Shown one piece after another: positions 8,996-18,381 of a stretch of DNA of 64,000 nucleotides (within the stretch, counting starts at the first letter, position 1; each line of letters opens with the position of its first letter). The position numbers and the translations under genes are program-made. This DNA comes from Marinobacter sp. ELB17 (GTDB taxonomy: Bacteria; Pseudomonadota; Gammaproteobacteria; Pseudomonadales; Oleiphilaceae), in the NCBI RefSeq assembly GCF_000169375.1, contig NZ_AAXY01000005.1:1-64000 (forward strand). Direction: 5' to 3'. Under the pieces are notes generated by a model. The model did no database searches and was not told where the DNA came from. It saw only the letters and a list, made by a program, of their open reading frames with translations.

Positions 8996-11740
8996 TCAGT
9001 GGCCGCCCTTGTTTAACCTTTCTCTCTGCCAGTCTTTTTCAGGTTCGTTCAATACCAGGCTCAGGTCCATCACTTCCTCATCCTGATTGAACTTGATGTG
9101 GAAGCCCAGATGCTCGGCCAGGTTCAGCATGGGCCGGTTGTCTGGCAGTACATCCCCCACCATTTCCGCAGTGCCACGGGCCCGGCAGTAGTCGATCATT
9201 TTCCCCATCAGGGTCTTGCCCAAACCTTCGCCCTTCATTTTGTCGTGCACCATCACCGCAAACTCACAGCGCAAATTATCGGCGTCTGTCCAGGTGCGCA
9301 CGGTGCCCAGGGTTTCCTCGCCTTCGCCGTCTTCGCGGGGCGCGTTGGCAATGAACACCATCTCGCGGTCGTAATCGATCTGCACCATCTGCGCCACGTC
9401 TTCGCGGGAAAAATGCTTGCGATACTGGAAGAACCGATAGCGAATAGATTCTGGTGACTGAAGTTCGTGAAACGCCCGGTGGGCAGGCTCGTCTTCTGCA
9501 AGTACCGGCCGAATAATCACACGGCGGCCGGATCTTGGCAGCACTATCCACTCCTCAAACTCCCGCGGATAAGGCTGAATGATCGGTTTACCTGGTTTGT
9601 CAGACAGGTTGATTGCCACATTAACGGCCACCGCGCCTTCGTCGTTAAACAACAGCGGCGAAATTTCCAGCCCCTGAATCTCCGGAATGTCGATCACAAT
9701 TTGCGACAGAGTCACCAGGGTTTCCGACACAGCGCGAATATCGTGCTCCGGTTTCAGACTGTGCTCTTTCAAAAGCTTATACATATAGGTGCGCCGCAAA
9801 AGCTCGCGCGCCAGCACCATATTCAACGGCGGAAATGCAATCTGCCGGTCGGTCATGACGTTGATCTGGGCGCCAGCAGCACCGCACACGACCAAGGGCC
9901 CGAACAGCGCATCACGGGTGATGCCCACGCTGAACTCAATCCCGCCCACATGCTGATAGGAGAACTGCACCGCAAAACCCAGGAAACCGCTTTCCGGGAA
10001 ATGCTTGCCGTATTCCTCCAACAGGCTTTGACAGCCCTCAATAATGGCGGCCTCGCTGTTGAGTTTGGGCATGGTGCAGTTGTAGCGTTTCTGATTGGGA
10101 CTGTAGGACTGAAACGGATGGCAGGCCTGCTCGTGCACCAGCGTAATATCCATGGGCCGGCGTTCTACCGAAAATGCCCCCAGTACCTCATCCACATCGT
10201 CACAAAATATCGTGTCTATGGCGCGAATGTTGTAATCACTCAGCACGCCACGCGCTTCTTCATTGGTTAAATAATGACGCCCGGCATGCAACGCGTTTAC
10301 GATCACCCGGCGGGTCTTGCTGTGGTCTGACAAATGATCGGTAAACGACTCCGGGGTTTCTGTCAGCAGGCGCTGCACCCGCTGATGACGTACGTGCTGC
10401 ATGAACGCCATCACCGCTTTTTCCGGGTTAAAAAACGACGGCACGCCGGCGCGATAGAACTCCTCGCGGGAATCCATCACCGTGCTCTGGCCCAGCCAGC
10501 AGGTAAACACGTTCAGCCGTGTGCCCTTTATGCCCTGGATCACCGAGTTGGCAATCTCGCGGCTGTCGCCGGTCAGGCTTGGCGCGTACATCACTAACAC
10601 GTTCGCAAGCTCCGGTTCTTTCGACAGAATCTTCAGTACTTTGGCGTAAAGTTCCGGCGACGCGTTGTATCCCAAGTCAATAGGATTGCGACGCGTCCAA
10701 TACGGTGGCAACAGCTCTGCCAGCGCCTCAATGGCCGATTCCGATAACGTGGCGAGCTCTCCACCCAGATACGCCAAACGGTCTACTGCCAGCACGCCTG
10801 GCCCAACACCGTTGGCTATCATAACCAGCGATTCGCGGCGCAGGGGCTTCATGCGCGTCAGTGTTTCCAGGGCATCAAACATCTGTCCCAGGCCGTCTAC
10901 CCGCAGCACACCGGCGCGTTTGAGCATGGCCTCGTAGATAGGGTCGCTGTGTTTGATGCCGGCCGGCAGTTCGTGAACGAACCATTCTGATTCCGGCACC
11001 CGGCCAGACTTCAAGGCAATAACCGGTTTTGTGCGCGACGCCACCCGCACCGATGACATGAAACGGCGCGGGTTCGGCACGTTCTCAAGGTGCAGTAAAA
11101 TGGCGCGAGTGCGCGTGTCTTGGGCCAGGTAATCAATAAGATCGTCATGGTCGATGTCCATGCCATCGCCCAGAGTCAAAAAATACGAAAAGCCGACACC
11201 GCGGGCAAAGGCCCAATCCAGCACCGCGCTGGCAATGGTGCCCGACTGGCCAACAAACGCCACCCGGCCCGGAATAGCCCCCATGTGGGCGTAGGTGGCG
11301 TTCAACTTACGTGCCGGCACCATCAGCCCGATGGTGTTGGGCCCTAGCACCCGAATTCCGCTTTCACGAGCGGCGTCCCGTACCGAATACATCAATGGCC
11401 GGCCGGTTTTGCTGTGGCTGCGCGACATACCACCGGTCATCACAATGGCGGTACGCGCACCGGCCTTGCCCAAGCGCCGAATCATTTTCGGTACGGTTTT
11501 CGGCGGCGTACAAATAATCGCCAGTTCTGGTACGAACGGCATGTCGGCAACGCTTTTAGCGCAGGCCACGCCGTGCACGTTGTCGTAATCGCTCGGGTTC
11601 AGAACCAGCAGCTTGCCAGGGTAATCGCCGCCCAGCAGGTTGCGCAGAACCATACCGCCCAGGTTGTCAGCCCGTTCAGAAGCACCCACCACCACTATAG
11701 ACTCAGGATTAAACAGGCTTTCCAGGTATCGAGTGCTCAA
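8996..11740 (-). CDS. pat: Protein lysine acetyltransferase Pat (NDP-forming acyl-CoA synthetase-like + GNAT)
   Basis: Large 914-residue protein with three parts. A CoA-binding Rossmann domain comes first (VVVGASERADN near residue 17), then succinyl-CoA-synthetase-like and ATP-grasp domains, and a C-terminal GNAT domain at about 740-890. The GNAT acetyl-CoA loop is visible as KGEGLGKTLM. This is the layout of Pat/PatZ (YfiQ), which acetylates and inactivates acetyl-CoA synthetase and other proteins; the synthetase-like part is a sensor rather than an enzyme in that family. It is transcribed divergently from a deacetylase-like gene 184 bases away, which suggests opposing functions. Confidence 0.9.
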   Translation of the reverse strand: MSTRYLESLFNPESIVVVGASERADNLGGMVLRNLLGGDYPGKLLVLNPSDYDNVHGVACAKSVADMPFVPELAIICTPPKTVPKMIRRLGKAGARTAIVMTGGMSRSHSKTGRPLMYSVRDAARESGIRVLGPNTIGLMVPARKLNATYAHMGAIPGRVAFVGQSGTIASAVLDWAFARGVGFSYFLTLGDGMDIDHDDLIDYLAQDTRTRAILLHLENVPNPRRFMSSVRVASRTKPVIALKSGRVPESEWFVHELPAGIKHSDPIYEAMLKRAGVLRVDGLGQMFDALETLTRMKPLRRESLVMIANGVGPGVLAVDRLAYLGGELATLSESAIEALAELLPPYWTRRNPIDLGYNASPELYAKVLKILSKEPELANVLVMYAPSLTGDSREIANSVIQGIKGTRLNVFTCWLGQSTVMDSREEFYRAGVPSFFNPEKAVMAFMQHVRHQRVQRLLTETPESFTDHLSDHSKTRRVIVNALHAGRHYLTNEEARGVLSDYNIRAIDTIFCDDVDEVLGAFSVERRPMDITLVHEQACHPFQSYSPNQKRYNCTMPKLNSEAAIIEGCQSLLEEYGKHFPESGFLGFAVQFSYQHVGGIEFSVGITRDALFGPLVVCGAAGAQINVMTDRQIAFPPLNMVLARELLRRTYMYKLLKEHSLKPEHDIRAVSETLVTLSQIVIDIPEIQGLEISPLLFNDEGAVAVNVAINLSDKPGKPIIQPYPREFEEWIVLPRSGRRVIIRPVLAEDEPAHRAFHELQSPESIRYRFFQYRKHFSREDVAQMVQIDYDREMVFIANAPREDGEGEETLGTVRTWTDADNLRCEFAVMVHDKMKGEGLGKTLMGKMIDYCRARGTAEMVGDVLPDNRPMLNLAEHLGFHIKFNQDEEVMDLSLVLNEPEKDWQRERLNKGGH

Positions 11741-11924
11741 GCGCAGGCTCCTTAGTAATCGGGATCACAAGAATCAGTGTATCTTAGGCGCTGTTTAATT
11801 GATGTAAAACGTCAATTGGCGCAATTTTGACCAGGATTAAGGTTAGACCAAAGAAAAACCTCAACCGATTTTTTCCTGATATGATAAAAAAAATACAATA
11901 AACCAGCGGGGCAGCCAACGTATT

Positions 11925-12851
11925 ATGACCACGGCCTTTTTTTCCCACGACGACTGCAACAAACACAACATGGGCCCAGAGCACCCAGAACGCCCTGAGC
12001 GCATGGCCGCCATTCAGAGTTACCTGGCAGACACCGCGCTCAACCAGGATCTTGACTACGTTCGCCCGGATGAAATTACCCGCGATCAACTGCTGATTGT
12101 TCACCCGGAAAGCTATCTAAAGCAGCTCGACATGATGCAGCCAACCCGTGGCCGCGTGTTCACTGACCCAGACACCGCGATGATGCCCGATACCCTGCGC
12201 GCTGCGCGCCTGGCGGCCGGCGCCAACATTCAGGCGGTTGATATGGTGATGAGCAGCCAGGTCACCAATGCGTTCGTGTGCGCCCGCCCACCTGGCCATC
12301 ACGCCGAACGCAGTAAATCCATGGGTTTCTGTTTTTACAACAACGTGGCCCTGGCAGCCATGCGTGCACTGAGCTTCCATCGCCTGGAACGGGTTGCGAT
12401 TATTGATTTTGATGTTCACCAGGGCAACGGCACCGTAGACATTGTCGGCGGTGATGAACGCATTCTTATGTGTTCAAGTTTCCAGCACCCGTTTTACCCG
12501 CACACTCATGTGCACCGCCAGGCTGAAAACATCATTAATATTCCACTGCCGGCGGATTGCTCAGCACTGGATTATCGCCACGCCGTGGAAGCTGGCTGGC
12601 TGAAACGCCTACAGAACTTCAAACCACAGCTGGTGCTGATTTCTGCCGGATTTGATGCCCACAAGCTGGACCCGATGGGCGAGTTCAATTTGGAAACCGA
12701 GGATTTTCGCTGGTTGACCGAAATGCTGGTCAGCGTTGCCAAAGACCACGCCAACGACCGGATTATCTCGTCGCTGGAAGGTGGGTATCATCTAAAGGCC
12801 CTGGCGGAAAGCGTAGCCACCCATCTGGAGGTGCTGCACGCCGTAAAATGA
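11925..12851 (+). CDS. Histone deacetylase family protein (AcuC/HDAC-like)
   Basis: Zinc deacetylase fold of 308 residues. The family motifs are complete: HPERPERM at 20-27, the charge-relay pair His125-His126 in RPPGHHAE, and zinc ligands Asp163 and His165 in DFDVHQGNGT. A third ligand Asp lies in SAGFDAHKLDP. The active-site Tyr/His region is in SLEGGYH. Bacterial members remove acetyl groups from lysines, acetylpolyamines or small amides; the exact substrate is not evident. Its position next to pat makes protein deacetylation attractive, but this is inference. Confidence 0.88.
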   Translation: MTTAFFSHDDCNKHNMGPEHPERPERMAAIQSYLADTALNQDLDYVRPDEITRDQLLIVHPESYLKQLDMMQPTRGRVFTDPDTAMMPDTLRAARLAAGANIQAVDMVMSSQVTNAFVCARPPGHHAERSKSMGFCFYNNVALAAMRALSFHRLERVAIIDFDVHQGNGTVDIVGGDERILMCSSFQHPFYPHTHVHRQAENIINIPLPADCSALDYRHAVEAGWLKRLQNFKPQLVLISAGFDAHKLDPMGEFNLETEDFRWLTEMLVSVAKDHANDRIISSLEGGYHLKALAESVATHLEVLHAVK

Positions 12852-12914
12852 ATCAGAGCAAGCCTTGCGCGCCGCTGTTAACCGCCGCCATTAGCCTGCT
12901 TAATTAACCGGCCA

Positions 12915-13832
12915 TCAACCAGCACCAGGCTCAGATATGGCGGTGGCCTGCTGCCATTGTGTGCTATCGCCCTCACGCTCCATGCGAATAACAACGCGCC
13001 GGTTTTGCGCCGGGTTTCCGGAAGCCGCGAATTGGTCACCGTGGGCGCGCACTGTAATTCTGCTTTCCTCAACACCCTGGCTTTTCAGGTAGCCCGCCAC
13101 CGCATCGGCGCGATCTTGCGCCAGCTTCCGGTTGTCAATCCGGCTTCCCCTTCTGTCGGTATGACCGTCCACCAATACCTTAGTCACCGTTGAATCGGCC
13201 AGTACATAGACCACAACCTTATCCAGGCTGCGCCTGTCAGCGTCGCTCAATGCCACACTGGCCGAAGAAAACAGAATCTGCGAACCCTGTAACTGATCCA
13301 AATTGGCCGGCAACAGACCACCCGCACAGGCGCGATAACCTTGAAAGGGCGAAGCGAAGTTGATGTTCGACACGTGCACCCGTACCGGTTGAGTATTGAA
13401 CCAGGACTGCCGGGTAAGCGTCGGCGAGAGGCCGTCCAGCAAGCCATACGCAACCTGCATACTCTGGCCAGCGCTTAATACGACCGCACTGCGACCTTCC
13501 GGAACCGTAACCAGGCCCAGTGGTCGCGGCGCAACGCCAGGGCGCCAGCTTGGCGCCTCGGCCACCAACATTCCCCTGCCGGGGCGCATCAGCGGCGTGT
13601 CGGCTTCCAGCGAAAACAACAGGCTCTCACCCGCGCGGTGGCGAAAAGTTGCGCGGCCGTAGCCGGGCACCTCGTGTACCAGCGCACACTCAAAGACCGA
13701 TTCTGTCAAATACCACTGGCTGTTTTCGATACCCGCGCCAAAGCTTGTTGCCAGCGCAGGCGCGCTCAGTAAAGGGCAAACCATCAAGGCTGCCGGCAAA
13801 CAACGGGTTAACAATTGCGTTCGCAACGTCAT
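12915..13832 (-). CDS. motY: Sodium-type flagellar stator-associated protein MotY
   Basis: Periplasmic OmpA-family protein of 305 residues with a signal peptide ending near Ala28 (SAPALA). The N-terminal half is the MotY-specific domain (SFGAGIENSQWYL). The C-terminal half is a peptidoglycan-binding OmpA-like domain with LVDGHTDRRGS and the NRRVVI motif. MotY forms the T-ring that anchors stators in Vibrio and Pseudomonas flagella. The divergent neighbour pyrC and then rnt reproduce the P. aeruginosa order motY-pyrC-rnt. Confidence 0.92.
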   Translation of the reverse strand: MTLRTQLLTRCLPAALMVCPLLSAPALATSFGAGIENSQWYLTESVFECALVHEVPGYGRATFRHRAGESLLFSLEADTPLMRPGRGMLVAEAPSWRPGVAPRPLGLVTVPEGRSAVVLSAGQSMQVAYGLLDGLSPTLTRQSWFNTQPVRVHVSNINFASPFQGYRACAGGLLPANLDQLQGSQILFSSASVALSDADRRSLDKVVVYVLADSTVTKVLVDGHTDRRGSRIDNRKLAQDRADAVAGYLKSQGVEESRITVRAHGDQFAASGNPAQNRRVVIRMEREGDSTQWQQATAISEPGAG

Positions 13833-14099
13833 CGATTACTACCTTTAGGGGTCTTCGTGGCCACACGGGTTGGCCGTTCAACGCTCGGTTACCTTAAGTA
13901 TCGGCCAGTCGCTTTGCATCTTTAGGTCACCGTCCATTTTTATAATGTGGCCGTTACCATCGCGACCCGTTCAGTAAAACAAATCGCACAACCTTCTGTT
14001 ATACTTCAGCGAATTTTTCGGCGCCGCCGCGTATCTTTTGCGCATTGCATCTTTCACGTTTTTAAAACGCATCGGTTTTTTAATGAGTGGCTCGCAATC

Positions 14100-15131
14100 A
14101 TGACCCAGCAACTAACGATTACCCGCCCCGACGACTGGCATCTGCACGTTCGTGACGGCGCCATATTGAATGACGTGGTACCCGCGACCGCTGCGGTATT
14201 TGGCCGCGCCATTATCATGCCCAATCTGGTACCGCCGGTGACCACTGCCGACCAGGCATTGGCCTACCGCGAGCGTATTCGCAACGCGGCCGGCAACAGC
14301 CATTTTGAACCGCTGATGACCCTGTATCTGACCGAAACCACTACGCCAGAATGCGTGCGACAAGCCAGGGCCCATGGCGTAGTCGCTGCCAAGCTTTACC
14401 CGGCCGGAGCGACCACCAACTCAGATTCCGGTGTAACCGATGTAGCCAACATCTTTCCGGCACTTCAGGCCATGGCCGATTGCGGCATGCTGCTGCTGGT
14501 GCACGGCGAAGTGACCGATGCCGACATCGATATTTTTGATCGTGAAAAAGTATTTCTAGAGCGAGTTCTGGCGCCTACACTGGCGGCGTTTCCAACCTTG
14601 AAAGTGGTTTTAGAGCACATCACTACCGCAGATTCCGTCGACTTCGTGCGCCAACACCCGGGCGACAATCTGGCCGCCACCATCACACCCCAGCATCTGA
14701 TGTACAATCGCAACCACATGCTGGTTGGTGGTATTAGGCCTCATTTGTACTGCCTGCCTATTCTTAAGCGCAATCGCCATCAACAGGCGCTGCGTGAAGC
14801 AGTGGCCAGCGGCGACAAACGGTTTTTCCTGGGTACCGATTCTGCGCCCCACACCAAAGACCGCAAAGAAACGGCGTGCGGCTGCGCCGGTTGCTACTCA
14901 GCGTTTGGTGCTATCAGCCTGTACGCACAAGTGTTTGAAGAGTTGGGCGTGCTGGACAAACTCGAAGCTTTCGCCAGTTTCAACGGTGCCGATTTCTATG
15001 GCCTGCCGCGTAACACAGACACCATAACCCTGGTACGCGAGCCCTGGACCATGCCTGATGAGCTGCCGCTAGCCGGTGGCAGCATCGTGCCATTGAGCGC
15101 CGGTGAAACCATTTACTGGCGCCTGGCGTAA
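14100..15131 (+). CDS. pyrC: Dihydroorotase PyrC
   Basis: Class II dihydroorotase of 343 residues that closes carbamoyl-aspartate to dihydroorotate in pyrimidine synthesis. Zinc-binding HLH is at 14-16 ([10 protein letters not shown]). Carbamylated Lys98 lies in [13 protein letters not shown], and the later ligands lie in VHGEVTD, EHITT and GTDSAPH. An in-frame upstream start at 13947 would add 51 basic residues that do not fit the family; [10 protein letters not shown] at 14100 is the usual N-terminus. It is followed 47 bases later by rnt. The 267 bases upstream, shared with motY, must hold both promoters. Confidence 0.95.
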   Translation: MTQQLTITRPDDWHLHVRDGAILNDVVPATAAVFGRAIIMPNLVPPVTTADQALAYRERIRNAAGNSHFEPLMTLYLTETTTPECVRQARAHGVVAAKLYPAGATTNSDSGVTDVANIFPALQAMADCGMLLLVHGEVTDADIDIFDREKVFLERVLAPTLAAFPTLKVVLEHITTADSVDFVRQHPGDNLAATITPQHLMYNRNHMLVGGIRPHLYCLPILKRNRHQQALREAVASGDKRFFLGTDSAPHTKDRKETACGCAGCYSAFGAISLYAQVFEELGVLDKLEAFASFNGADFYGLPRNTDTITLVREPWTMPDELPLAGGSIVPLSAGETIYWRLA

Positions 15132-15178
15132 TCCTTCATTACATTACCTTTTCACATAGCGCCATCGTTGGAGTTTGA

Positions 15179-15823
15179 GTGACCGAAGAAAACAGCCAAA
15201 CGCACCCCATGTCCCGTCGCTTTCGCGGGTTTCTTCCTGTTGTCGTAGATGTTGAAACGGCCGGATTCAACCCCGCCAAAGACGCCTTGCTGGAAATAGC
15301 AGCGGTGATGGTCACCATGGACGAAAACGGCTTTCTGCACCGTGGCGAAACTTACCTGCAGCAGATAGACCCGTTTGAAGGCGCCAATTTCGAGCAGTCA
15401 TCGCTGGACTTTACCGGCATAGATCCGTGGGACCCAGAGCGTGAAGCGGTGCCGGAGCGCGAAGGCCTGAGTGAGATATTCAGCCCAATACGCAAAGCGA
15501 TGAAAGCCTTCGACTGCAAGCGTGCAGTTCTTGTAGGGCACAACGCTACGTTCGACCACAACTTTGTGTTCGCCGCCAGCGAGCGCGCAGACATCAAGCG
15601 AAATCCGTTTCATCCGTTTTCAACGTTTGATACCGCCACCCTGGCCGGCCTGGCTTATGGCCACACAGTGCTGGCCCAGGCCTGCAAACTGGCTCGTATT
15701 CCATTTGACAGCAAAGAGGCCCACTCTGCGGCTTACGACGCGGAAAAAACCGCCGACCTTTTCTGCAGTATCGTGAATCGCTGGCAGGAACTTGGGGGCT
15801 TTCCACCCCCGCCTTTCGAATAG
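15179..15823 (+). CDS. rnt: Ribonuclease T
   Basis: DEDDh 3'-5' exoribonuclease that trims tRNA CCA ends and other stable RNAs. The 214 residues include all four acidic residues and the His: Asp24 and Glu26 in VDVETAGF, Asp126 in HNATFDHNF, and His182 and Asp187 in EAHSAAYDAEKT. The spacing is nearly identical to E. coli RNase T (23, 25, 125, 181, 186). The start is GTG at 15179, supported by a GGAG site nine bases upstream. It shares an operon with pyrC and ends before a strong terminator. Confidence 0.96.
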   Translation: MTEENSQTHPMSRRFRGFLPVVVDVETAGFNPAKDALLEIAAVMVTMDENGFLHRGETYLQQIDPFEGANFEQSSLDFTGIDPWDPEREAVPEREGLSEIFSPIRKAMKAFDCKRAVLVGHNATFDHNFVFAASERADIKRNPFHPFSTFDTATLAGLAYGHTVLAQACKLARIPFDSKEAHSAAYDAEKTADLFCSIVNRWQELGGFPPPPFE

Positions 15824-15860
15824 TATTGTTGCAGAATTGAAAAGTTGCAGAATGAAAAAA

Positions 15861-15891
15861 AGCGGCGGTGCCAATGCACCGCCGCTTTTTT
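15861..15891. terminator. Bidirectional intrinsic terminator
   Basis: AGCGGCGGTGC (15861-15871), a four-base loop CAAT, and GCACCGCCGCT (15876-15886) form an 11-bp GC-rich hairpin. It is followed by a T run and preceded by an A run (15855-15861). It therefore can stop both rnt (plus strand) and the converging acyl-CoA reductase gene (minus strand). Confidence 0.93.
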
Positions 15892-15921
15892 ATTACCAGT
15901 GAATTCACCCTGCAGTGTTTG

Positions 15922-17907
15922 CTACCAGTGAATGCCTCGCATAATAGCTGCAAATGCCACCTGATCGGTGGATGCACCCTTTTCAGCGCTTACCTCTTTG
16001 CCTTTTTTAGGCATCGAATCCGGGAACATCTTGTAGCCGGTATTCATTAGAATTTCACTCGCCTTGGGTGCCACCGCGTTTAGTACCTGAGCAAACACGC
16101 CCATCCGCGTCGCAATGCGCTTGGGCCGGTAAACAATCGCATTCACCACCATGTCCGCTGCCTCTTCCGGGCTCAATGTGGGCACAGAATCGTAGATTTT
16201 AGTGGGCGCTATCATCGGCGTTTTCACCAACGGCATGTTGATGGTGGTAAAACAAACGTGCCGGTCTGACCACTCCGCCGCGGCGCAACGGCTGAACGAA
16301 TCCAGTGCCGCTTTAGAAGCGACATAGGCCGAAAAGCGCGGCGCGTTGGTCAGCACACCAATAGACGAAATATTGATGATGTGGCCGCGGCGACGTTCTA
16401 ACATGGCCGGCGCAAAGCCCATGATCAAACGCAACGAACCAAAATAGTTCAGCTGCATGGTGCGTTCAAAATCGTGAAAACGATCAAAGGACTTGTCCAG
16501 TGAGCGGCGTATGGAACGGCCGGCATTGTTTATCAGCACATCCACTGCACCGTGATTCTCGCTGACGGTTTGAATAAACCGGTCACAAGCGTCCATATCC
16601 GCAAAGTCACACTGATACGCATGTACGTCGGCACCTCGCGCGTTTAATTGCGCGCTGACTTGGTCCAACGTTTCCTGGGTACGTGCTCCAATCACCAGAA
16701 TCGCACCCGCGTCCGCCAACTTTTCCGCTGTCGCCAAGCCAATACCGGAGGTGGCGCCGGTTACCACGCACACTTTACCTTCCACGGTGCCGCGCAGAGT
16801 GCGGTCTGTGAACAGATCGGGGTCCAGATTGCGCTCCCAGTAATCCCAGATCACCGGTGCATAGTCTGGCAGGCGGGGCACTTCTATACCGGTGCCTTGC
16901 AACACGCGTTCGGTTTCGCGAGCATCAAAGCGGGTGGGATAATTGATAAAAGACAGCACCGACGCAGGAATACCCAGATCGTCCAGCAAAGCGCGACCCA
17001 TGCGCTTCACCGGCGGCAAATTTTTCAGGCTCTGGCGAATAAAGGGCGGTACAAATCCGAACATGCGCGAATCAATACGCATGCCCATCTTGGGTGCGTG
17101 GCCCGCCTCACAGAATATATTGAGTATTTCACCCACCTTGTACGGGTCAGAATCCACCAGATGGAAACACTTGCCGTCTTCGTCTGGCAGGTGGGCGATA
17201 TGGTCTAACGCATCAGCCACAAAATTCACCGGCACAATATTCAGGCGGCCCCCTTCAAGACCGATGGTGGGCACCCATTGGGGCAGTGCGCCGCGAATCT
17301 TCTGAATCATCTTGAAGAAGTAATAAGGCCCGTCGACCTTGTCCATCTCACCGGTAGCGGAGTCACCAATCACCATACCCGGGCGGTAAATGCGGAACGG
17401 CAACTTGCACTCGTCGCGCACCACCCGCTCAGACTCGTGCTTGGTGCTGAAATAAGGGTGGTCGAGCTTACCAGCCTCGGCAAACATGTCTTCACGGAAG
17501 GTGCCTTTAAACAGACCTGCTACCGCGATGGACGACACGTGATGAAAAATCCCGGCGCCGAGCGCCTCGGCTGCGGCCACGGCAGCGCGAGTGCCATCAA
17601 TGTTGGCGGCTTGCTGTGACTCTTCACTGGCAGACATATCGTAAATGGCCGCCAGGTGAAAAAAGTGATCAATCTTTCCACTCAGTTGCTTTAATGTTTT
17701 TTTATCAAGGCCAAGGCCCGGGGCGGTCAAATCGCCTACTACCGCCTTGATCTGTTTTTCATCAGCGCCCAGCTTCTCCCGCAAATCCGCCAGCTTTTGC
17801 ACCGACTGTTCACGCACCAGTACATGAACGATAGCGCCGCGCGCCAGCAACCTGGCTATCAAAAACCGACCGATAAACCCGGTGCCGCCTGTTACAAAAT
17901 AATTCAT
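15922..17907 (-). CDS. Fatty acyl-CoA reductase (alcohol-forming), fused double SDR
   Basis: 661 residues with two fused reductase domains. The N-terminal extended SDR/Male-sterility-like domain has GGTGFIGR at 7-14. A C-terminal classical SDR starts near residue 380 with [12 protein letters not shown] and has a YVASK active site. Length and sequence agree closely, from memory, with the Marinobacter fatty acyl-CoA reductase Maqu_2507, which reduces acyl-CoA through aldehyde to fatty alcohol for wax-ester synthesis. No signal peptide or membrane segment is obvious. It stands alone, with its own upstream region of about 170 bases, and ends at a shared terminator. It is the best taxonomic marker in the window. 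Confidence 0.92.
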   Translation of the reverse strand: MNYFVTGGTGFIGRFLIARLLARGAIVHVLVREQSVQKLADLREKLGADEKQIKAVVGDLTAPGLGLDKKTLKQLSGKIDHFFHLAAIYDMSASEESQQAANIDGTRAAVAAAEALGAGIFHHVSSIAVAGLFKGTFREDMFAEAGKLDHPYFSTKHESERVVRDECKLPFRIYRPGMVIGDSATGEMDKVDGPYYFFKMIQKIRGALPQWVPTIGLEGGRLNIVPVNFVADALDHIAHLPDEDGKCFHLVDSDPYKVGEILNIFCEAGHAPKMGMRIDSRMFGFVPPFIRQSLKNLPPVKRMGRALLDDLGIPASVLSFINYPTRFDARETERVLQGTGIEVPRLPDYAPVIWDYWERNLDPDLFTDRTLRGTVEGKVCVVTGATSGIGLATAEKLADAGAILVIGARTQETLDQVSAQLNARGADVHAYQCDFADMDACDRFIQTVSENHGAVDVLINNAGRSIRRSLDKSFDRFHDFERTMQLNYFGSLRLIMGFAPAMLERRRGHIINISSIGVLTNAPRFSAYVASKAALDSFSRCAAAEWSDRHVCFTTINMPLVKTPMIAPTKIYDSVPTLSPEEAADMVVNAIVYRPKRIATRMGVFAQVLNAVAPKASEILMNTGYKMFPDSMPKKGKEVSAEKGASTDQVAFAAIMRGIHW

Positions 17908-18080
17908 GCATTATCCGCCCTAATTGTTACGTTATTGTAAAATAAGTTATAGCAGTGTTTGCGTATAAAGGTCTAAGGCATTGATGTTTTAGCAACCCAT
18001 GACCATCAATGCGATAATCGGGAACTTTCGACGCACACCCGCGTCTGCTATCCATCGTATCTGTTGTTTGGAATAACGTC

Positions 18081-18380
18081 ATGTCCCAGAAAAATCCCAA
18101 CGCCGAGCGCTACATTGCCATCGCTCGCGCCTGCCTGAAAGCCATCAACGACACCGCCGCCAAAGCGGGCGACCGGGAGCAGAAAATCCAGGCCGTTTAC
18201 GAAGCCATAGACACCGCTTTTCAAGCCGAATTCAAAAGCCAGCGCCAAGCTGTTGCGGTTATGGCAACAGTACTGGAACGCATTGCCTCTGGCGAGCTCA
18301 GCGCAGAAAAAGCCGCCGAATTGGCGAGAAAAACCTTAAATCAACAACCACAGACCCATGGCAAAACAAGGATGCACTGA
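18081..18380 (+). CDS. Conserved small hypothetical protein
   Basis: 99 residues, soluble, helical and alanine/lysine-rich (MSQKNPNAERYIAIARACLK). No catalytic or binding motif is recognised and there is no signal peptide. The ATG follows a weak GGAATAACGTC site. Its stop (TGA ending at 18380) lies one base before the likely start of the M16 peptidase at 18382, so the two are probably co-translated. A role linked to the peptidase is possible but unsupported. Confidence 0.7.
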   Translation: MSQKNPNAERYIAIARACLKAINDTAAKAGDREQKIQAVYEAIDTAFQAEFKSQRQAVAVMATVLERIASGELSAEKAAELARKTLNQQPQTHGKTRMH

Positions 18381-18381
18381 A

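Noticed and set aside
9467..10270. Long plus-strand open frame of 267 codons inside pat
   Set aside because: It is antisense to a complete Pat protein with clear domains; its own product has no motif and is His/Arg/Gln-rich, as expected for an opposite-strand shadow.
16648..17208. Plus-strand frame of 186 codons inside the acyl-CoA reductase gene
   Set aside because: Antisense shadow of a conserved enzyme, with no ribosome site or family match.
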